DNA of 64,000 nt from Streptomyces zagrosensis (lineage in GTDB: Bacteria > Actinomycetota > Actinomycetes > Streptomycetales > Streptomycetaceae): assembly GCF_014203645.1 (NCBI RefSeq), contig NZ_JACHJL010000003.1:186001-250000 (forward strand), given 5' to 3'. The position numbers were made by a program, and so were the translations under genes. A model generated the notes under the pieces. The model searched no databases and was not told the DNA's origin. It saw nothing but the letters and a program-made list of their open reading frames with translations. Numbering within the stretch: the stretch's first letter is position 1; each line of letters starts with the position of its first letter. Below are positions 17,119-25,675 of the stretch, one piece after another.

Positions 17119-17808
17119 ATGGCGCTGCGTATTTTCGAGACTGACCCGGACGCGATGCCGAAGGGCACGTTTTCTGATGACACCGTTGGCCGCTTCCACT
17201 CGGGCCGGTCCGTCAACGGCATCCCGGAAGCACTTCCGGAATGGAAGGTGACGACCGGTGACCCGGAGGTTGCCGCGGCTATTGCTCAGCTCATGGGCGG
17301 GCAGCCGGAAGAGACCGAATCGCCAAACGAAAACTTCATCGAGATCATGACCGCCGCGAAGCGCGTAAAGGTCGTCCTGTCTGGCTCGGGCGCGATTACG
17401 TCGGACATGAAGCTGTGGAACGGCAACGTTCTCATTCACCACTGTGACGGGGTGGAATTCCTTTCCCCGGAGTCGGATAAGGGAATTGAGTGTGGCTGCC
17501 CCCGGCTGATGGAGGACCGGAAGGCTAACGCCAAGTCCAAGCGTGGCCCGTCACCCTCGATTCAGGTCATGTTCCGGCTCGCCGAGGATTACGACCTTGG
17601 CCTTTTCCGTTTCCAGACTTCCTCTTGGAAGCTCGCCGAGATGTTGCACGAGATCAGTAACGCCCTGGACAAGGTGGGCGGCGAAGCTCTCGCAGATCTG
17701 TTCATTGAGCTGGTGGAGTATACGACCAAGAAGGGCCGGGATGTGTCCTACTTCAAGCCGGTTATCAAGGTTGTGAAGTCTTGGAACGATGCCGTGGCAG
17801 GCGCGTAA
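17119..17808 (+). CDS. Recombination directionality factor, phiC31 Gp3-like
   Basis: This 229-residue protein resembles the Gp3 family, which switches a serine integrase from integration to excision. Recognisable stretches are the start (ALRIFETDPDAMPKG), the segment DDTVGRFHSGRSVNGIPEAL followed by EWKVTTGDPEVA, KLWNGNVLIHHCDGVEFL, a Cys cluster ECGCPRLMEDRK and KRGPSPSIQV near residue 140. The length matches phiC31 Gp3 (about 244). In phiC31-type phages the gene likewise lies close to the polymerase. It implies that this prophage uses a serine integrase, encoded outside the window. The family call comes from memory of the motif pattern and should be checked by profile search. Confidence 0.8.
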   Translation: MALRIFETDPDAMPKGTFSDDTVGRFHSGRSVNGIPEALPEWKVTTGDPEVAAAIAQLMGGQPEETESPNENFIEIMTAAKRVKVVLSGSGAITSDMKLWNGNVLIHHCDGVEFLSPESDKGIECGCPRLMEDRKANAKSKRGPSPSIQVMFRLAEDYDLGLFRFQTSSWKLAEMLHEISNALDKVGGEALADLFIELVEYTTKKGRDVSYFKPVIKVVKSWNDAVAGA

Positions 17809-18089
17809 TGGGAAAGCGCGGCGTGGTCACGGATTACAGCGGAGACGAAATCTATCGCGGGGACCTGGTGGCCTACGCGGCGCGGCAGGGAAACCGTGTA
17901 CGAATGGCGGACGCCATCGTTGACAAGGTGACTGCGCGACTCGTTGACGGCCGTTTGCGCGCCATGCTGCGCGTCATGCCGACTGGTATGGAGTCCGGAT
18001 TCACCAAGCGTCGTTCGCTCCGGAAGGAATGGATTTCCGCTGAACACGTCCGGCTGATCGTGCCGGATGTGGCCGGCGAACGCAGCTAA
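17808..18089 (+). CDS. Small phage protein of unknown function (93 aa)
   Basis: The start ATG 17808 overlaps the preceding stop (TAATG), so it is translated with the directionality factor. The product is basic and looks like a small SH3-like or Tudor-like barrel: IYRGDLVAYAARQGNRVRM, a KVTARL strand, then EWISAEHVRLIVPD. Such proteins are common in actinophage replication modules without a known job. A terminator follows at 18109. Confidence 0.6.
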   Translation: MGKRGVVTDYSGDEIYRGDLVAYAARQGNRVRMADAIVDKVTARLVDGRLRAMLRVMPTGMESGFTKRRSLRKEWISAEHVRLIVPDVAGERS

Positions 18090-18108
18090 CACGAGCGACC
18101 AGGCAAAT

Positions 18109-18143
18109 GGGCCGGGCGACCGAAACGGGTTGTCCGGCCCTTT
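18109..18143 (+). terminator. Intrinsic terminator before 18160
   Basis: GGGCCGG (18109-18115) pairs with CCGGCCC (18134-18140), followed by TTT. A GGGGGACGC ribosome site and ATG follow within 20 bases, the same terminator-then-gene layout as at 4207, 14078 and 17055. Confidence 0.75.
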
Positions 18144-18159
18144 GCTGTGTGGGGGACGC

Positions 18160-18345
18160 ATGACTCTAAAAATAACCGCCGAGTACGCACCACCACTCGG
18201 GGATGTGCGCGAACTTTCCGAGGGTGACGAACTGACTTTGTGCGACGGGTGGCGACAGCGCCCGGATTGGGTGCGCTATCTCTCTGCGGCAGCTCATGCC
18301 ATGGGCCGTGGATGCACTGTCCGGCAGGGGGCCGACCTTGGCTAA
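18160..18345 (+). CDS. Small phage protein, unknown (61 aa)
   Basis: The ATG follows GGGGGACGC at good spacing. The product is acidic at first (LGDVRELSEGDELTL) and ends with a His/Cys-containing segment (AAAHAMGRGCTVRQG). The stop lies inside the next gene, which starts at TTG 18338, so the two are probably coupled. No family is recognised. Confidence 0.55.
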   Translation: MTLKITAEYAPPLGDVRELSEGDELTLCDGWRQRPDWVRYLSAAAHAMGRGCTVRQGADLG

Positions 18346-18859
18346 CCCGAACAAGGTCAGGGGTACCGCGTGGGAATCCGCGGTGCGCAACTTCCTTAAC
18401 GCCTATTTGGACCTGGTGGACGACGAGGGGCTATTCCTGGACCCCTTCGACGGGCTGAACGTCCGCCGACCCGCACAAGAGGGCTCGCGGGATATCGGAG
18501 ACGTCCACGCCGTGCCGTTCATCCTCGAATGCAAGGACGTGATGAACCCGGCTGTCCCGACGTGGCTACGACAAGCCACCGCGGAAGCCGTCAACGCGGG
18601 ATTCCCGTACGGGGTCGTCGTGCACAAGCGGCGCGGGCTCGGCGTCCGTGCGGGACGTGTGCATTTTGACGTACGGACGTGGACCCGGACACGTACAGCC
18701 CTCGGCTTGTCCAGCCGACACATGGTCGAGCGGTACGGGTTCACGACCACCGTGCGCGGTCTCGACGCGGACCGCTGGTACCTGACGACGAACGTCGAAC
18801 GGTTCGCCGCGCTGCTGTCCGACGTGCGGGCAGGGGTGAGCCGTCGTGCTGCTCTCTGA
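18338..18859 (+). CDS. Hjc-like Holliday junction nuclease, PD-(D/E)XK
   Basis: This 173-residue protein starts at TTG 18338 with a GCAGGGGGCC ribosome site and overlaps the preceding gene by eight bases. An in-frame ATG at 18296 is possible but lies inside the previous gene. The motif order is that of archaeal-type Hjc resolvases: E13 in GTAWESAVRNF, an acidic pair D52/D55 in SRDIGDVHA, and the catalytic E64-C-K66 in FILECKDV. It probably resolves branched phage replication intermediates. The stop overlaps the primase start by 14 bases. Confidence 0.78.
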   Translation: MANPNKVRGTAWESAVRNFLNAYLDLVDDEGLFLDPFDGLNVRRPAQEGSRDIGDVHAVPFILECKDVMNPAVPTWLRQATAEAVNAGFPYGVVVHKRRGLGVRAGRVHFDVRTWTRTRTALGLSSRHMVERYGFTTTVRGLDADRWYLTTNVERFAALLSDVRAGVSRRAAL

Positions 18860-21281
18860 TCTGCTCGCCCGGTTCGACCAGGTGGCGGACGAGCCGGACG
18901 GCGGGTACTCAGCACTGTGTCCAGGCCACGCAGACAGCCGGCCAAGTCTGCGCCTGTGGCGGGGCGAAGACCTGAAATTGCGGCTCACGTGCCGGGCGGG
19001 GTGCGAGACAGCCGACGTGATCCGCGCGGCTCGGCTGTCCTGGTCCGATCTATTCGACGTGTCCGGCCCCGGCAACACGGTCTCCGCCGAGCGTCCCGAG
19101 CTGGTGCCCGCGCGACTGGTCGCAGGTCTCGCCGCGTACATCGACCGCACGTCGGCAGCGCTCGGTAACTACGCGTCCGAGTGTGCCGGAAAGGCTCGGG
19201 CCTACCTCACCGACCGGTTCGGCCTCGATGTGGAGACCGCCGCGGAACTCGGTATCGGCGTGGACCCCGGCGACCAGGCCGAAGACTTCCCTTATCTCTC
19301 CCGGCAGTACCGCGCGCATCTCCGTGTGACGGTCCCGCTGTACGGATGGGACGGAGCCGCGCGAGGACTTCAGGGCCGGGACCTATCGGGCGACTGTCCG
19401 GCACGGTGGCTGTCCCTGGTCAACCCCCGCAAGCACCGGTGGAGCCCGTACGGCGTCTTTCGCGGGGCGGGCGGGTACGGCACGGTTCTGGTCTGCGAGG
19501 GACCAGGGGACGCGCTCACGGCCGTTGCGTGCGGCTATGACGCCGTGGCGATTCGCGGGGCTTCCCTCGCAGGTTCGCCCGAACTGGTTGCCGAGCTGGC
19601 CGAGGGTCTGCGAAGTTCGCTCGTCATCCTCGCCGGAGACAACGACGTAGCCGGGGCCGGGTTCTCCGCCCGCCTCGCCGCGGGTCTCGCCGAGCACGGC
19701 GTTACCGCGTTCGCGCTCGAACTGCCCCGCGTCGGGTGGGACTTGACCGATTGGCGCGAGGACGACCCCGAGCGGTTCGCGGCCGAGCTTCACCGCGCGG
19801 TCAAGGCTGCCCGACCCGCACTCGCACCTGCCGAAGCTCAAGAAGCAGCGCGGGCAACAGAGTTGGCGACCCGTACGGGTGCCGATTCGGTGTCCCGGGA
19901 CCAGGGCAGCGAGGCCGCGCGCATCCTGTCGGACCTGGTGGGCCAGTACGGCGAGAGCGACGCAATGAACGCTCACGCGCTGGTCGCGTTCACCAACGGC
20001 ACGATCCGGCACGCTTCGGGACTTGGGTTCTACACATGGAACGGCCGAATATGGGTCCGAAGTGACATGCGGGTCCGGCAGGAAATCCACCGCATGGGGG
20101 CCGCTCTCGTCCTTGCAGGCCAAAATCAGTTGGCGCGCGGGTTCACCATGACCAGCCGGATTGACGCACTGCTTACCGAGCTTTGCTCCGTGCCGAGCGT
20201 GTCCATTAAGGCCACGAATTTTGACGACCGCCCCGACCTGCTGAACTTCAAGAACGGGACCGTGGATCTCCGCACGGGTCTTATACGCCCGCACGACCAG
20301 GCCGACCTACTGACGTACGGGCTCGATATCAACTACGATCCCAACGCGACGTGCCCCCGATGGGAAGCATTCCTGGGCGAGATCTTCCCCGGCATGCCGG
20401 ACATGCCCGCGTACATGCAACGGCTGGTCGGATACGGCATTACCGGACACACCACCGAACAGTCATTTGGTGTGCTATGGGGCAAGGGCGCCAACGGCAA
20501 GAGCGTGCTCGTGGAAACCCTTACATCGGTGTTCCGGGCGATTGCCCGAACGACCCCATTTAACACGTTCGAGGAACGCAAGAGCAGCGGCATCCCCAAC
20601 GATATTGCGGCACTCCGCGGGGCACGACTCGTCATGGCATCCGAAGGCGAGTCCGGAAAGCCTATGTCTGAATCAATCCTTAAGCGAGTAACCGGTAAGG
20701 ACATGATCTCAGCAAGATTCCTCCGACAGGAATTCTTCGAGTTCCGACCGTCGTTCCTGCTGCTGTTGGCGACCAACCATAAGCCGAAATTCAAGTCGCA
20801 GGACGAGGGCCTTTGGCGACGCGTCAAATTGATCCCGTTCAAGCGCTGGTTTTCCCCTGCGGAGCGAGACCCCGCGCTAGATAGAAAACTGCTCGCTGAG
20901 GCCGAGGGAATCGCCGCGTGGGCGGTGCGCGGGTCGGTGACCTGGTATCGCGAGGGACTGAGAGACCCGCAGGTCATCGTAGGTGCGTCACAGGAGTACC
21001 GCGAGACCTCGGACCCGCTCGCGGGTTTCCTGCCAGGCGTTCTCGCATGGGCCGACGACTTGGTGACCATGAGTGGAAACGATTGCTTCAACACGTATTT
21101 GCAATGGTGCGAGGAAGAGAACTTGCCCGGTAGGGAACGGTGGACGCGGCAGGCTTTTTATTCGGCCATGGAGGAACGCGGCGCCACTAAAAAGCGCACC
21201 AACAAGGGTATTTCCCTCGGTGGTTTGCGCCTTGCCGACGAGAGCCCCGAACAGACCGGCCCGGGAATCTTCGGCACGTAG
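18846..21281 (+). CDS. Phage primase-helicase (CHC2-type zinc, TOPRIM, D5/P4 ATPase)
   Basis: This 811-residue fused enzyme primes and unwinds phage DNA. The zinc site is C25, H28, C49 and C53. The TOPRIM core VLVCEGPGDALTAV lies near residue 217, with an acidic LAGDNDVAGAG following near residue 260. The C-terminal half is a D5_N/P4-type helicase with Walker A GKGANGKS near residue 545 and a Walker B-like segment GARLVMASEGESG. Such fusions are common in temperate Streptomyces phages. It starts at GTG 18846, overlapping the resolvase. A strong terminator follows. Confidence 0.88.
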   Translation: MLLSDLLARFDQVADEPDGGYSALCPGHADSRPSLRLWRGEDLKLRLTCRAGCETADVIRAARLSWSDLFDVSGPGNTVSAERPELVPARLVAGLAAYIDRTSAALGNYASECAGKARAYLTDRFGLDVETAAELGIGVDPGDQAEDFPYLSRQYRAHLRVTVPLYGWDGAARGLQGRDLSGDCPARWLSLVNPRKHRWSPYGVFRGAGGYGTVLVCEGPGDALTAVACGYDAVAIRGASLAGSPELVAELAEGLRSSLVILAGDNDVAGAGFSARLAAGLAEHGVTAFALELPRVGWDLTDWREDDPERFAAELHRAVKAARPALAPAEAQEAARATELATRTGADSVSRDQGSEAARILSDLVGQYGESDAMNAHALVAFTNGTIRHASGLGFYTWNGRIWVRSDMRVRQEIHRMGAALVLAGQNQLARGFTMTSRIDALLTELCSVPSVSIKATNFDDRPDLLNFKNGTVDLRTGLIRPHDQADLLTYGLDINYDPNATCPRWEAFLGEIFPGMPDMPAYMQRLVGYGITGHTTEQSFGVLWGKGANGKSVLVETLTSVFRAIARTTPFNTFEERKSSGIPNDIAALRGARLVMASEGESGKPMSESILKRVTGKDMISARFLRQEFFEFRPSFLLLLATNHKPKFKSQDEGLWRRVKLIPFKRWFSPAERDPALDRKLLAEAEGIAAWAVRGSVTWYREGLRDPQVIVGASQEYRETSDPLAGFLPGVLAWADDLVTMSGNDCFNTYLQWCEEENLPGRERWTRQAFYSAMEERGATKKRTNKGISLGGLRLADESPEQTGPGIFGT

Positions 21282-21294
21282 CCCAAACACACGC

Positions 21295-21336
21295 GGGGCC
21301 GTTCACCTGGAACAGGGTGGGCGGCCCCCTTTTTTT
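21295..21336 (+). terminator. Intrinsic terminator after the primase-helicase
   Basis: GGGGCCG (21295-21301) pairs with CGGCCCC (21322-21328), extended by an inner CACCT/AGGGTG pair, followed by seven T. Confidence 0.88.
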
Positions 21337-21353
21337 GGCTTTCGGGGGAAAGT

Positions 21354-23207
21354 GTGATCGAACTACGGCATGACGTAGCCGGCGACCTGGTGACCGTCCA
21401 TGTGCCCGAAACAACGGAAGACCTAGCCGAGTTCTGGAAATGGCTCTACCGTGCACGGGAGCGGGGCCCTGTCGCCATCGACACCGAGACCACAGGGTTG
21501 GACGTATTCAGCCCCGTGTTTCGGCTCCGCACAGTTCAGTTCGGCGACGCGTCCGACGCGTGGGTGATCCTGTACGAGCGGGGCGGATATCACGCCTCTT
21601 ACGCCCGTGACGCGCTAATCCGGCTCCGGGGAATCCTGATTCACAACGCGTCGTTTGACTGGCTCGTCCTCGGACAGAGCGCGGGCATTTCGCTGGAAGA
21701 CCTCGCGCCGTGGACGACAGACACCCGCATACTTGCGGCGCTCTGCGATCCGAGGCAGCCCCAAGAGGGTGGAACAGGAACCGCGCTCAAGCCCCTATCG
21801 GCGAAATGGGTGGACCCCGCGGCCCCGGATACTCAGGGCGGGCTTACCAAGGTTTTCAACTCACTCGGATTCACCAAAGAGACCGGATGGGCCGGAATCC
21901 CGCTGACCAATCCCACATTTTTGCTCTATGCCGGCCTCGACGTGGTCCTGACGGCTCGGCTCGCCCCGATGCTGCGGCGGGAACTCGCGCGCCTGGACGT
22001 GCGCCCCGAGCTGGTCACGTACGAGCACGAGATAGCGAGGCTCTGCGCGGTCATGCAGCGCACGGGGCTGCTGGTGGACCAGGACTACGCGGCCCCGCTC
22101 GCCCGCCGGCTCGCCGAGGAAGCCGAAAAGCACGGGGCCATTGCTGCCCGCTACGGGGTCACCTCGGTTGGCAGCCCCGCACAGGTAGCGGAAGCCCTCG
22201 CGGCCATGGGCGAGCCCCTGACCGACCGGACCAACGCGGGCGCGCTCAAGGTGGACAAGCACGTCCTGTTGCCCCTCGCGGACCTTGACCGAGACTGGCA
22301 GCGCATCGGGGCCCGCACGCCAAACCCGTTGGCCTACGCGGTACTTCGGGCCAAAAGGGCGGCGAAGTGGGGCGGGACGTACGCCGAACGGTTCATGACC
22401 AAGCTGTCCGCCGCGGGACGGCTGCACGCCACGATTTCGCCGCTCGCCGCGAGGACAGGCCGTATGTCCGTCACGGACGGGCTGCACCAGCTCCCGTCAT
22501 CCGATCACGTGATCCGCCGCGCGATCCTCGCCGAGCCCGGACACGTCATGGTGTCCACGGATTTTCAAGCCGTGGAAATGCGGGTTCTGGCCGCCCTCGC
22601 CAAGGTGCGCCGTATGACCGAAGGTTTCGTCAACGGTGGCGACGAGTTCGACATTCACGCCTATACGGCGAAGCTCATCAAAGGCGGCAAGGCCACCCCG
22701 CGAGACAGAAAGGTATTCAAAGGCGCGGGATTCGGAAAGGTTTATGGGGGTGGTATTCAAACCATCGCGAGGCAGACCGGGGCTACCGAAGCGGAGATTG
22801 CGCAAGCGGTAGCCGCGTACGACCGAGCTTTCCCGGAGATCAAACGCGCGTCCTCGCGGTGGCAGCGGCAGGCTTACCAGAACGGCATGGTTTTCATCTC
22901 GGCGACCGGCCGCCGGCTCCCGCTGGATCGCGACCGAAGTTACGCCGTGGTCAACTACGCATGCCAATCAGCGGCACGGGATGTTCTTGGGCAAGCCATG
23001 CTGAATATCGAAGCAGCCGGATTGCTCGAATACTGTCGCCTCCCGATTCACGATGAGCTTTTGGCGTCGGTGCCGAAACGGGAAGCCGCGGATATCGCCC
23101 GAGAAATTGAGCGATGCATGACGATGGATCTCTATGGTGTGCCCATTGTGGCCCATGCCGAGATAGGCGGACGCTCATGGGGCTCGCTGTATGGGGCCGA
23201 CTACTAG
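21354..23207 (+). CDS. Phage family A DNA polymerase with 3'-5' exonuclease
   Basis: This 617-residue replicative polymerase starts at GTG 21354, just after TTCGGGGGAAA. The proofreading domain shows IDTETTGLD (D43, E45) and LIHNASFDWLVL near residue 96. The polymerase domain shows motif A STDFQAVEMRVLA near residue 400, the O-helix RKVFKGAGFGKVYGGG near 451 with Lys and Phe/Tyr for nucleotide binding, and motif C HDELLASV near 565. There is no 5' nuclease domain, as usual for phage enzymes. It is transcribed separately from the primase given the terminator between them. Confidence 0.93.
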   Translation: MIELRHDVAGDLVTVHVPETTEDLAEFWKWLYRARERGPVAIDTETTGLDVFSPVFRLRTVQFGDASDAWVILYERGGYHASYARDALIRLRGILIHNASFDWLVLGQSAGISLEDLAPWTTDTRILAALCDPRQPQEGGTGTALKPLSAKWVDPAAPDTQGGLTKVFNSLGFTKETGWAGIPLTNPTFLLYAGLDVVLTARLAPMLRRELARLDVRPELVTYEHEIARLCAVMQRTGLLVDQDYAAPLARRLAEEAEKHGAIAARYGVTSVGSPAQVAEALAAMGEPLTDRTNAGALKVDKHVLLPLADLDRDWQRIGARTPNPLAYAVLRAKRAAKWGGTYAERFMTKLSAAGRLHATISPLAARTGRMSVTDGLHQLPSSDHVIRRAILAEPGHVMVSTDFQAVEMRVLAALAKVRRMTEGFVNGGDEFDIHAYTAKLIKGGKATPRDRKVFKGAGFGKVYGGGIQTIARQTGATEAEIAQAVAAYDRAFPEIKRASSRWQRQAYQNGMVFISATGRRLPLDRDRSYAVVNYACQSAARDVLGQAMLNIEAAGLLEYCRLPIHDELLASVPKREAADIAREIERCMTMDLYGVPIVAHAEIGGRSWGSLYGADY

Positions 23208-23566
23208 TCACAGTCCGTCCCGCCGACTGCTCTAACCGTTACGCACAGCATTCGCGGAAGGGCCTTTTACTTAGACCCACAAGAGGCCACGCGAGTTGCA
23301 CGGCCGCGGGTTACGGCTGCGTCCCGCTCGGTGATCATTCTCCTCCCACAGGATGACGCCGCCGCATCTGATCGCGCTGCGCATACTGCGTCTGCTGTAT
23401 GCCCGAGTCAACAGCGTGACGCTGCGCGACGCTTTATGTCAACACAGTGCGCAACCATGCCCGACCTGTTGGTCTATCACCCTAAATAATCAGTAATACA
23501 CGCATTGCCGTTCGCTGTTGGCCTTTCTAAATTCGACGCCACGCAGCGATAAAGGCAATGCGCAAG
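23208..23566. other. Non-coding gap downstream of the polymerase
   Basis: No plausible gene lies here. A moderately AT-rich part around 23481-23535 holds a promoter-like TTGCCG (about 23503) and CTAAAT (about 23525). A hairpin-terminator follows at 23567, so a short transcript of roughly 50-70 nt could be made. GTCAACA occurs twice, about 30 bases apart (around 23408 and 23438). The minus strand shows a partial tRNA-like D-arm that does not fold into a full tRNA. Confidence 0.4.
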
Positions 23567-23592
23567 CCCCGTCCTGCTAACCCGGGACGGGG
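23567..23592 (+). terminator. Intrinsic terminator upstream of the sigma-like gene
   Basis: CCCCGTCC (23567-23574) and GGACGGGG (23585-23592) pair perfectly around a ten-base loop, followed by CATTTCTATGCCC. The trailing TATGCCC recalls the start of the repeated leader at 4241 and 17091. Confidence 0.75.
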
Positions 23593-23721
23593 CATTTCTA
23601 TGCCCTTTTCTAATGCGCATTGACCAGGGCGACGGGCCCTTTGTGGACCCCGTGCGCTCCGTTCCGGGCAACCTCCGCTCCCCACAAGGAGCAGAGCCCC
23701 AACCAGCGGAGCGATGCCCCC

Positions 23722-24531
23722 ATGACGTACCTGTCCACCAAAATTATTTCCGCCGCCAAGCAAAATGACATCGACGCGGTGAGCGCCGTAATAGCAGAAA
23801 CGGAAAAGCTCGTCAGTCAGCGGGCCCACGGCTACGCGACGGGAGCCGGCCGAACAGATCACCACTTGGCCGAAGATCTCGCGCAAGCAGGGCGCATAAC
23901 CGTCTGGAAGTGCCTTTCAACGTTCAAGGGCGAGACAGGCGCAAAGTTCATGGCCTACATAGAACGCGAACTGCACACCACAATGCGGGACCTCCGACAG
24001 CAGACCCTTAACCCCGGGGTCAGCGAACAGACCGCGAAGGATTTCGAACTTGCCCTGGCCCTCGCACTCGGCGACCCGTACGACGCGGTACGCGTCGCGA
24101 CAACCGAGGAAATGGGACCGCGCAAGATGAGCCCCGGGCGGGCACATGCGGCGCTGCTCTCCTGGCTCGGCGTGGACTCTCTCGACCGCCCCCACGGTGT
24201 GGACGAGCACGGCGACGACATGACCATGGGGGACGTGGTGGCAGCAGTGGCGAGCGTCCCCGCCGATCTGCTCGACACGCGCGACTACGAGACCACCAGG
24301 TGCACGGTGATTCGAGACCAAGTCCACTGCGCGCTAGGTGCGTTGGGGGAACGGCAGCGTCACGTACTCAAGGCAAGCCACGGCATATCACCGGTTGCCG
24401 ACTACAGCGAACGCCCGGATGTGGAACTTGCCGAGGACATGGGCGTCACCGTCAAGGCAGTGAAGGAAGCGCGCGCCAAGGGGCAGAAACGATTCTCCGA
24501 GCTGTACCGGGCGGGCGCACGCACATGGTGA
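23722..24531 (+). CDS. Phage sigma-70-like factor
   Basis: This 269-residue protein starts at ATG 23722 (MTYLSTKIISAAKQND), preceded by a GGAGCG ribosome site; the open frame further upstream crosses non-coding DNA. The region 2-like core is AEDLAQAGRITVWKCLSTF then GAKFMAYIERELHTTMRD near residues 52-92. The C-terminus has a region 4-like helix-turn-helix, ERQRHVLKASHG then VELAEDMGVTVKAVKEARA. Overall it is a divergent sigma or sigma-like regulator that could switch host RNA polymerase to phage genes. It lies at the distal end of the replication module. Confidence is good for the fold, moderate for the role. Confidence 0.75.
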   Translation: MTYLSTKIISAAKQNDIDAVSAVIAETEKLVSQRAHGYATGAGRTDHHLAEDLAQAGRITVWKCLSTFKGETGAKFMAYIERELHTTMRDLRQQTLNPGVSEQTAKDFELALALALGDPYDAVRVATTEEMGPRKMSPGRAHAALLSWLGVDSLDRPHGVDEHGDDMTMGDVVAAVASVPADLLDTRDYETTRCTVIRDQVHCALGALGERQRHVLKASHGISPVADYSERPDVELAEDMGVTVKAVKEARAKGQKRFSELYRAGARTW

Positions 24532-24710
24532 CCCTGACGACCAGCGACGGCGGAACCGTCGAAATCACGCAGTGCGGGGCCCTGGTGGACATCCACGTCC
24601 GGGGCGCCGAAGGGCGGACCGTCGCCACCGTGACCCGCCGGGCAGGCGAAGCTGCCGCGTTGCTGAACGGGTGGCGGACGCCTCGCGATCCCCAGACGGA
24701 CGGCCGGTAG
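24525..24710 (+). CDS. Small unknown protein coupled to the sigma-like gene (61 aa)
   Basis: ATG 24525 lies inside the last codons of the sigma-like gene. The product starts MVTLTTSDGGTVEITQCG and continues with alternating short strands (LVDIHVRGAEGRTVATVTR) ending in AGEAAALLNGWRTPRD, a small beta-strand plus helix domain. It may modulate the sigma-like factor given the overlap, but no family is recognised. Confidence 0.55.
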   Translation: MVTLTTSDGGTVEITQCGALVDIHVRGAEGRTVATVTRRAGEAAALLNGWRTPRDPQTDGR

Positions 24711-24767
24711 CAATCCGGGCAATCGACGCATGTGAGTCCGATCACGTGTTCAGGCCACTGGCCGGAA

Positions 24768-24863
24768 ACGTGTGGTACACGTAGTTCCACAGTTCACAAC
24801 TGCCTGAAAGATCAAAAAATATGCGCATGCCATATTCGAACCCACGTACTATTGTAGTCGAAT
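24768..24863. promoter_or_regulatory. Cluster of palindromes and a leaderless-type promoter
   Basis: This AT-rich stretch contains ACGTGTggtACACGT (24768-24782), CAGTTcacAACTG (24790-24802), TATG/CATA arms at 24820-24834, and ATTCGA/TCGAAT arms at 24834-24863. TACTAT (24847-24852) sits about ten bases before ATG 24862, as in leaderless Streptomyces mRNAs. It could be an operator region or part of a phage attachment site, since the phage core ends just to the left. Confidence 0.5.
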
Positions 24864-25236
24864 GATCACACACCGCGTTCTGCATGTGCGGACCACCGTG
24901 ATCGTGCCAGGGAGCACGATCGGCGACGGTTGGTCCCCTTGCCCCGAACTGCCCGAGACGTTCGGAGACGACCGCGTGCCCTGTGGCGTGCTCGGCCTAC
25001 TCGTCGGCTCACATGCCGGCATCGCGTCCCGACTCCTGCGCGGACACCACGGGTTCCGGCTGCTCGCCCGCGATGGCCGCGGCAGCATCCGCGCGTTCGT
25101 CGAGTGGATTCGGGACGCGGACACGGGCCTATGGGAGCCGGTATCTGACCCGTGGACCGCCTGCACCCATGAGCAACCTGAGACGTGCGTGGGGTCTGAC
25201 GCGCACTTACGTGCCCACTACCGCATAGCGGCATAA
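24862..25236 (+). CDS. Unknown protein (124 aa), probable leaderless start
   Basis: No ribosome site precedes ATG 24862; a -10-like TACTAT lies ten bases upstream, so a leaderless transcript is likely. The product has LHVRTTVIVPGSTIGDGW at the N-terminus, a GVLGLLVGSHAGIASRLLRG segment in the middle and CTHEQPETCVG near the end. It looks like a small alpha/beta protein with no recognised family. It could be the last phage gene or the first gene of the accessory region. Confidence 0.5.
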   Translation: MITHRVLHVRTTVIVPGSTIGDGWSPCPELPETFGDDRVPCGVLGLLVGSHAGIASRLLRGHHGFRLLARDGRGSIRAFVEWIRDADTGLWEPVSDPWTACTHEQPETCVGSDAHLRAHYRIAA

Positions 25237-25270
25237 GCACACCAGTAACCCGCACGCAAGGAAGCGCACC

Positions 25271-25666
25271 ATGCAAGACCCACGCCCCAAGTCACCGCGC
25301 ATAGACCTGTACGTCGTAGTCGCCAGCACCATGGATGCCGCACCGATCTGGATATCACCGCGGGCAATCGGACTGGACATTCCCGACCCCGCCACCTGGA
25401 CGGACGCCTACACCTGCGCAGAACTGCGACAAGCCATGCTGGCGCTCGGGGCTACCTTCATGCGACTGACAACACCGCAGGAAGCCCCGCGTTTCCGGGT
25501 CATCGCTCGCGGCCCCGGCGACCTCGTAGAGCACATGTACGGCATGGGCTGCTGGCAAACCAAGGGCAGTATCTGGGTGTCCAGCGGCGTTCCGTGGACC
25601 CGCTGCGACCGGCTCCGCGAGCCCCGCCACATCTGCCCGAACAACGTGCTCCCGCACGTGCTGTAG
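25271..25666 (+). CDS. Unknown protein (131 aa)
   Basis: The ATG follows GCAAGGAAGCG. The product has strands at LYVVVASTMDAAPIWI, a helix with CAELRQAMLALGATFMRLT, and ends RLREPRHICPNNVLPHVL with a Cys and two His. It is 34 bp downstream of the previous gene in the same direction and is followed by a strong terminator, so the two form a short unit. No family is recognised. Confidence 0.5.
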   Translation: MQDPRPKSPRIDLYVVVASTMDAAPIWISPRAIGLDIPDPATWTDAYTCAELRQAMLALGATFMRLTTPQEAPRFRVIARGPGDLVEHMYGMGCWQTKGSIWVSSGVPWTRCDRLREPRHICPNNVLPHVL

Positions 25667-25675
25667 GCAACAAAC

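Noticed and set aside
23221..23260. tRNA-like D-arm and anticodon-like stem on the minus strand
   Set aside because: GGTTAGAGCA and a CAGTC/GACTG stem are present, but the loop is nine bases and no T-arm or acceptor stem can be formed.
24815..24865. tRNA suggested by TTCGAA near 24836
   Set aside because: The flanking bases cannot form a T-stem and no acceptor or anticodon stem is present.
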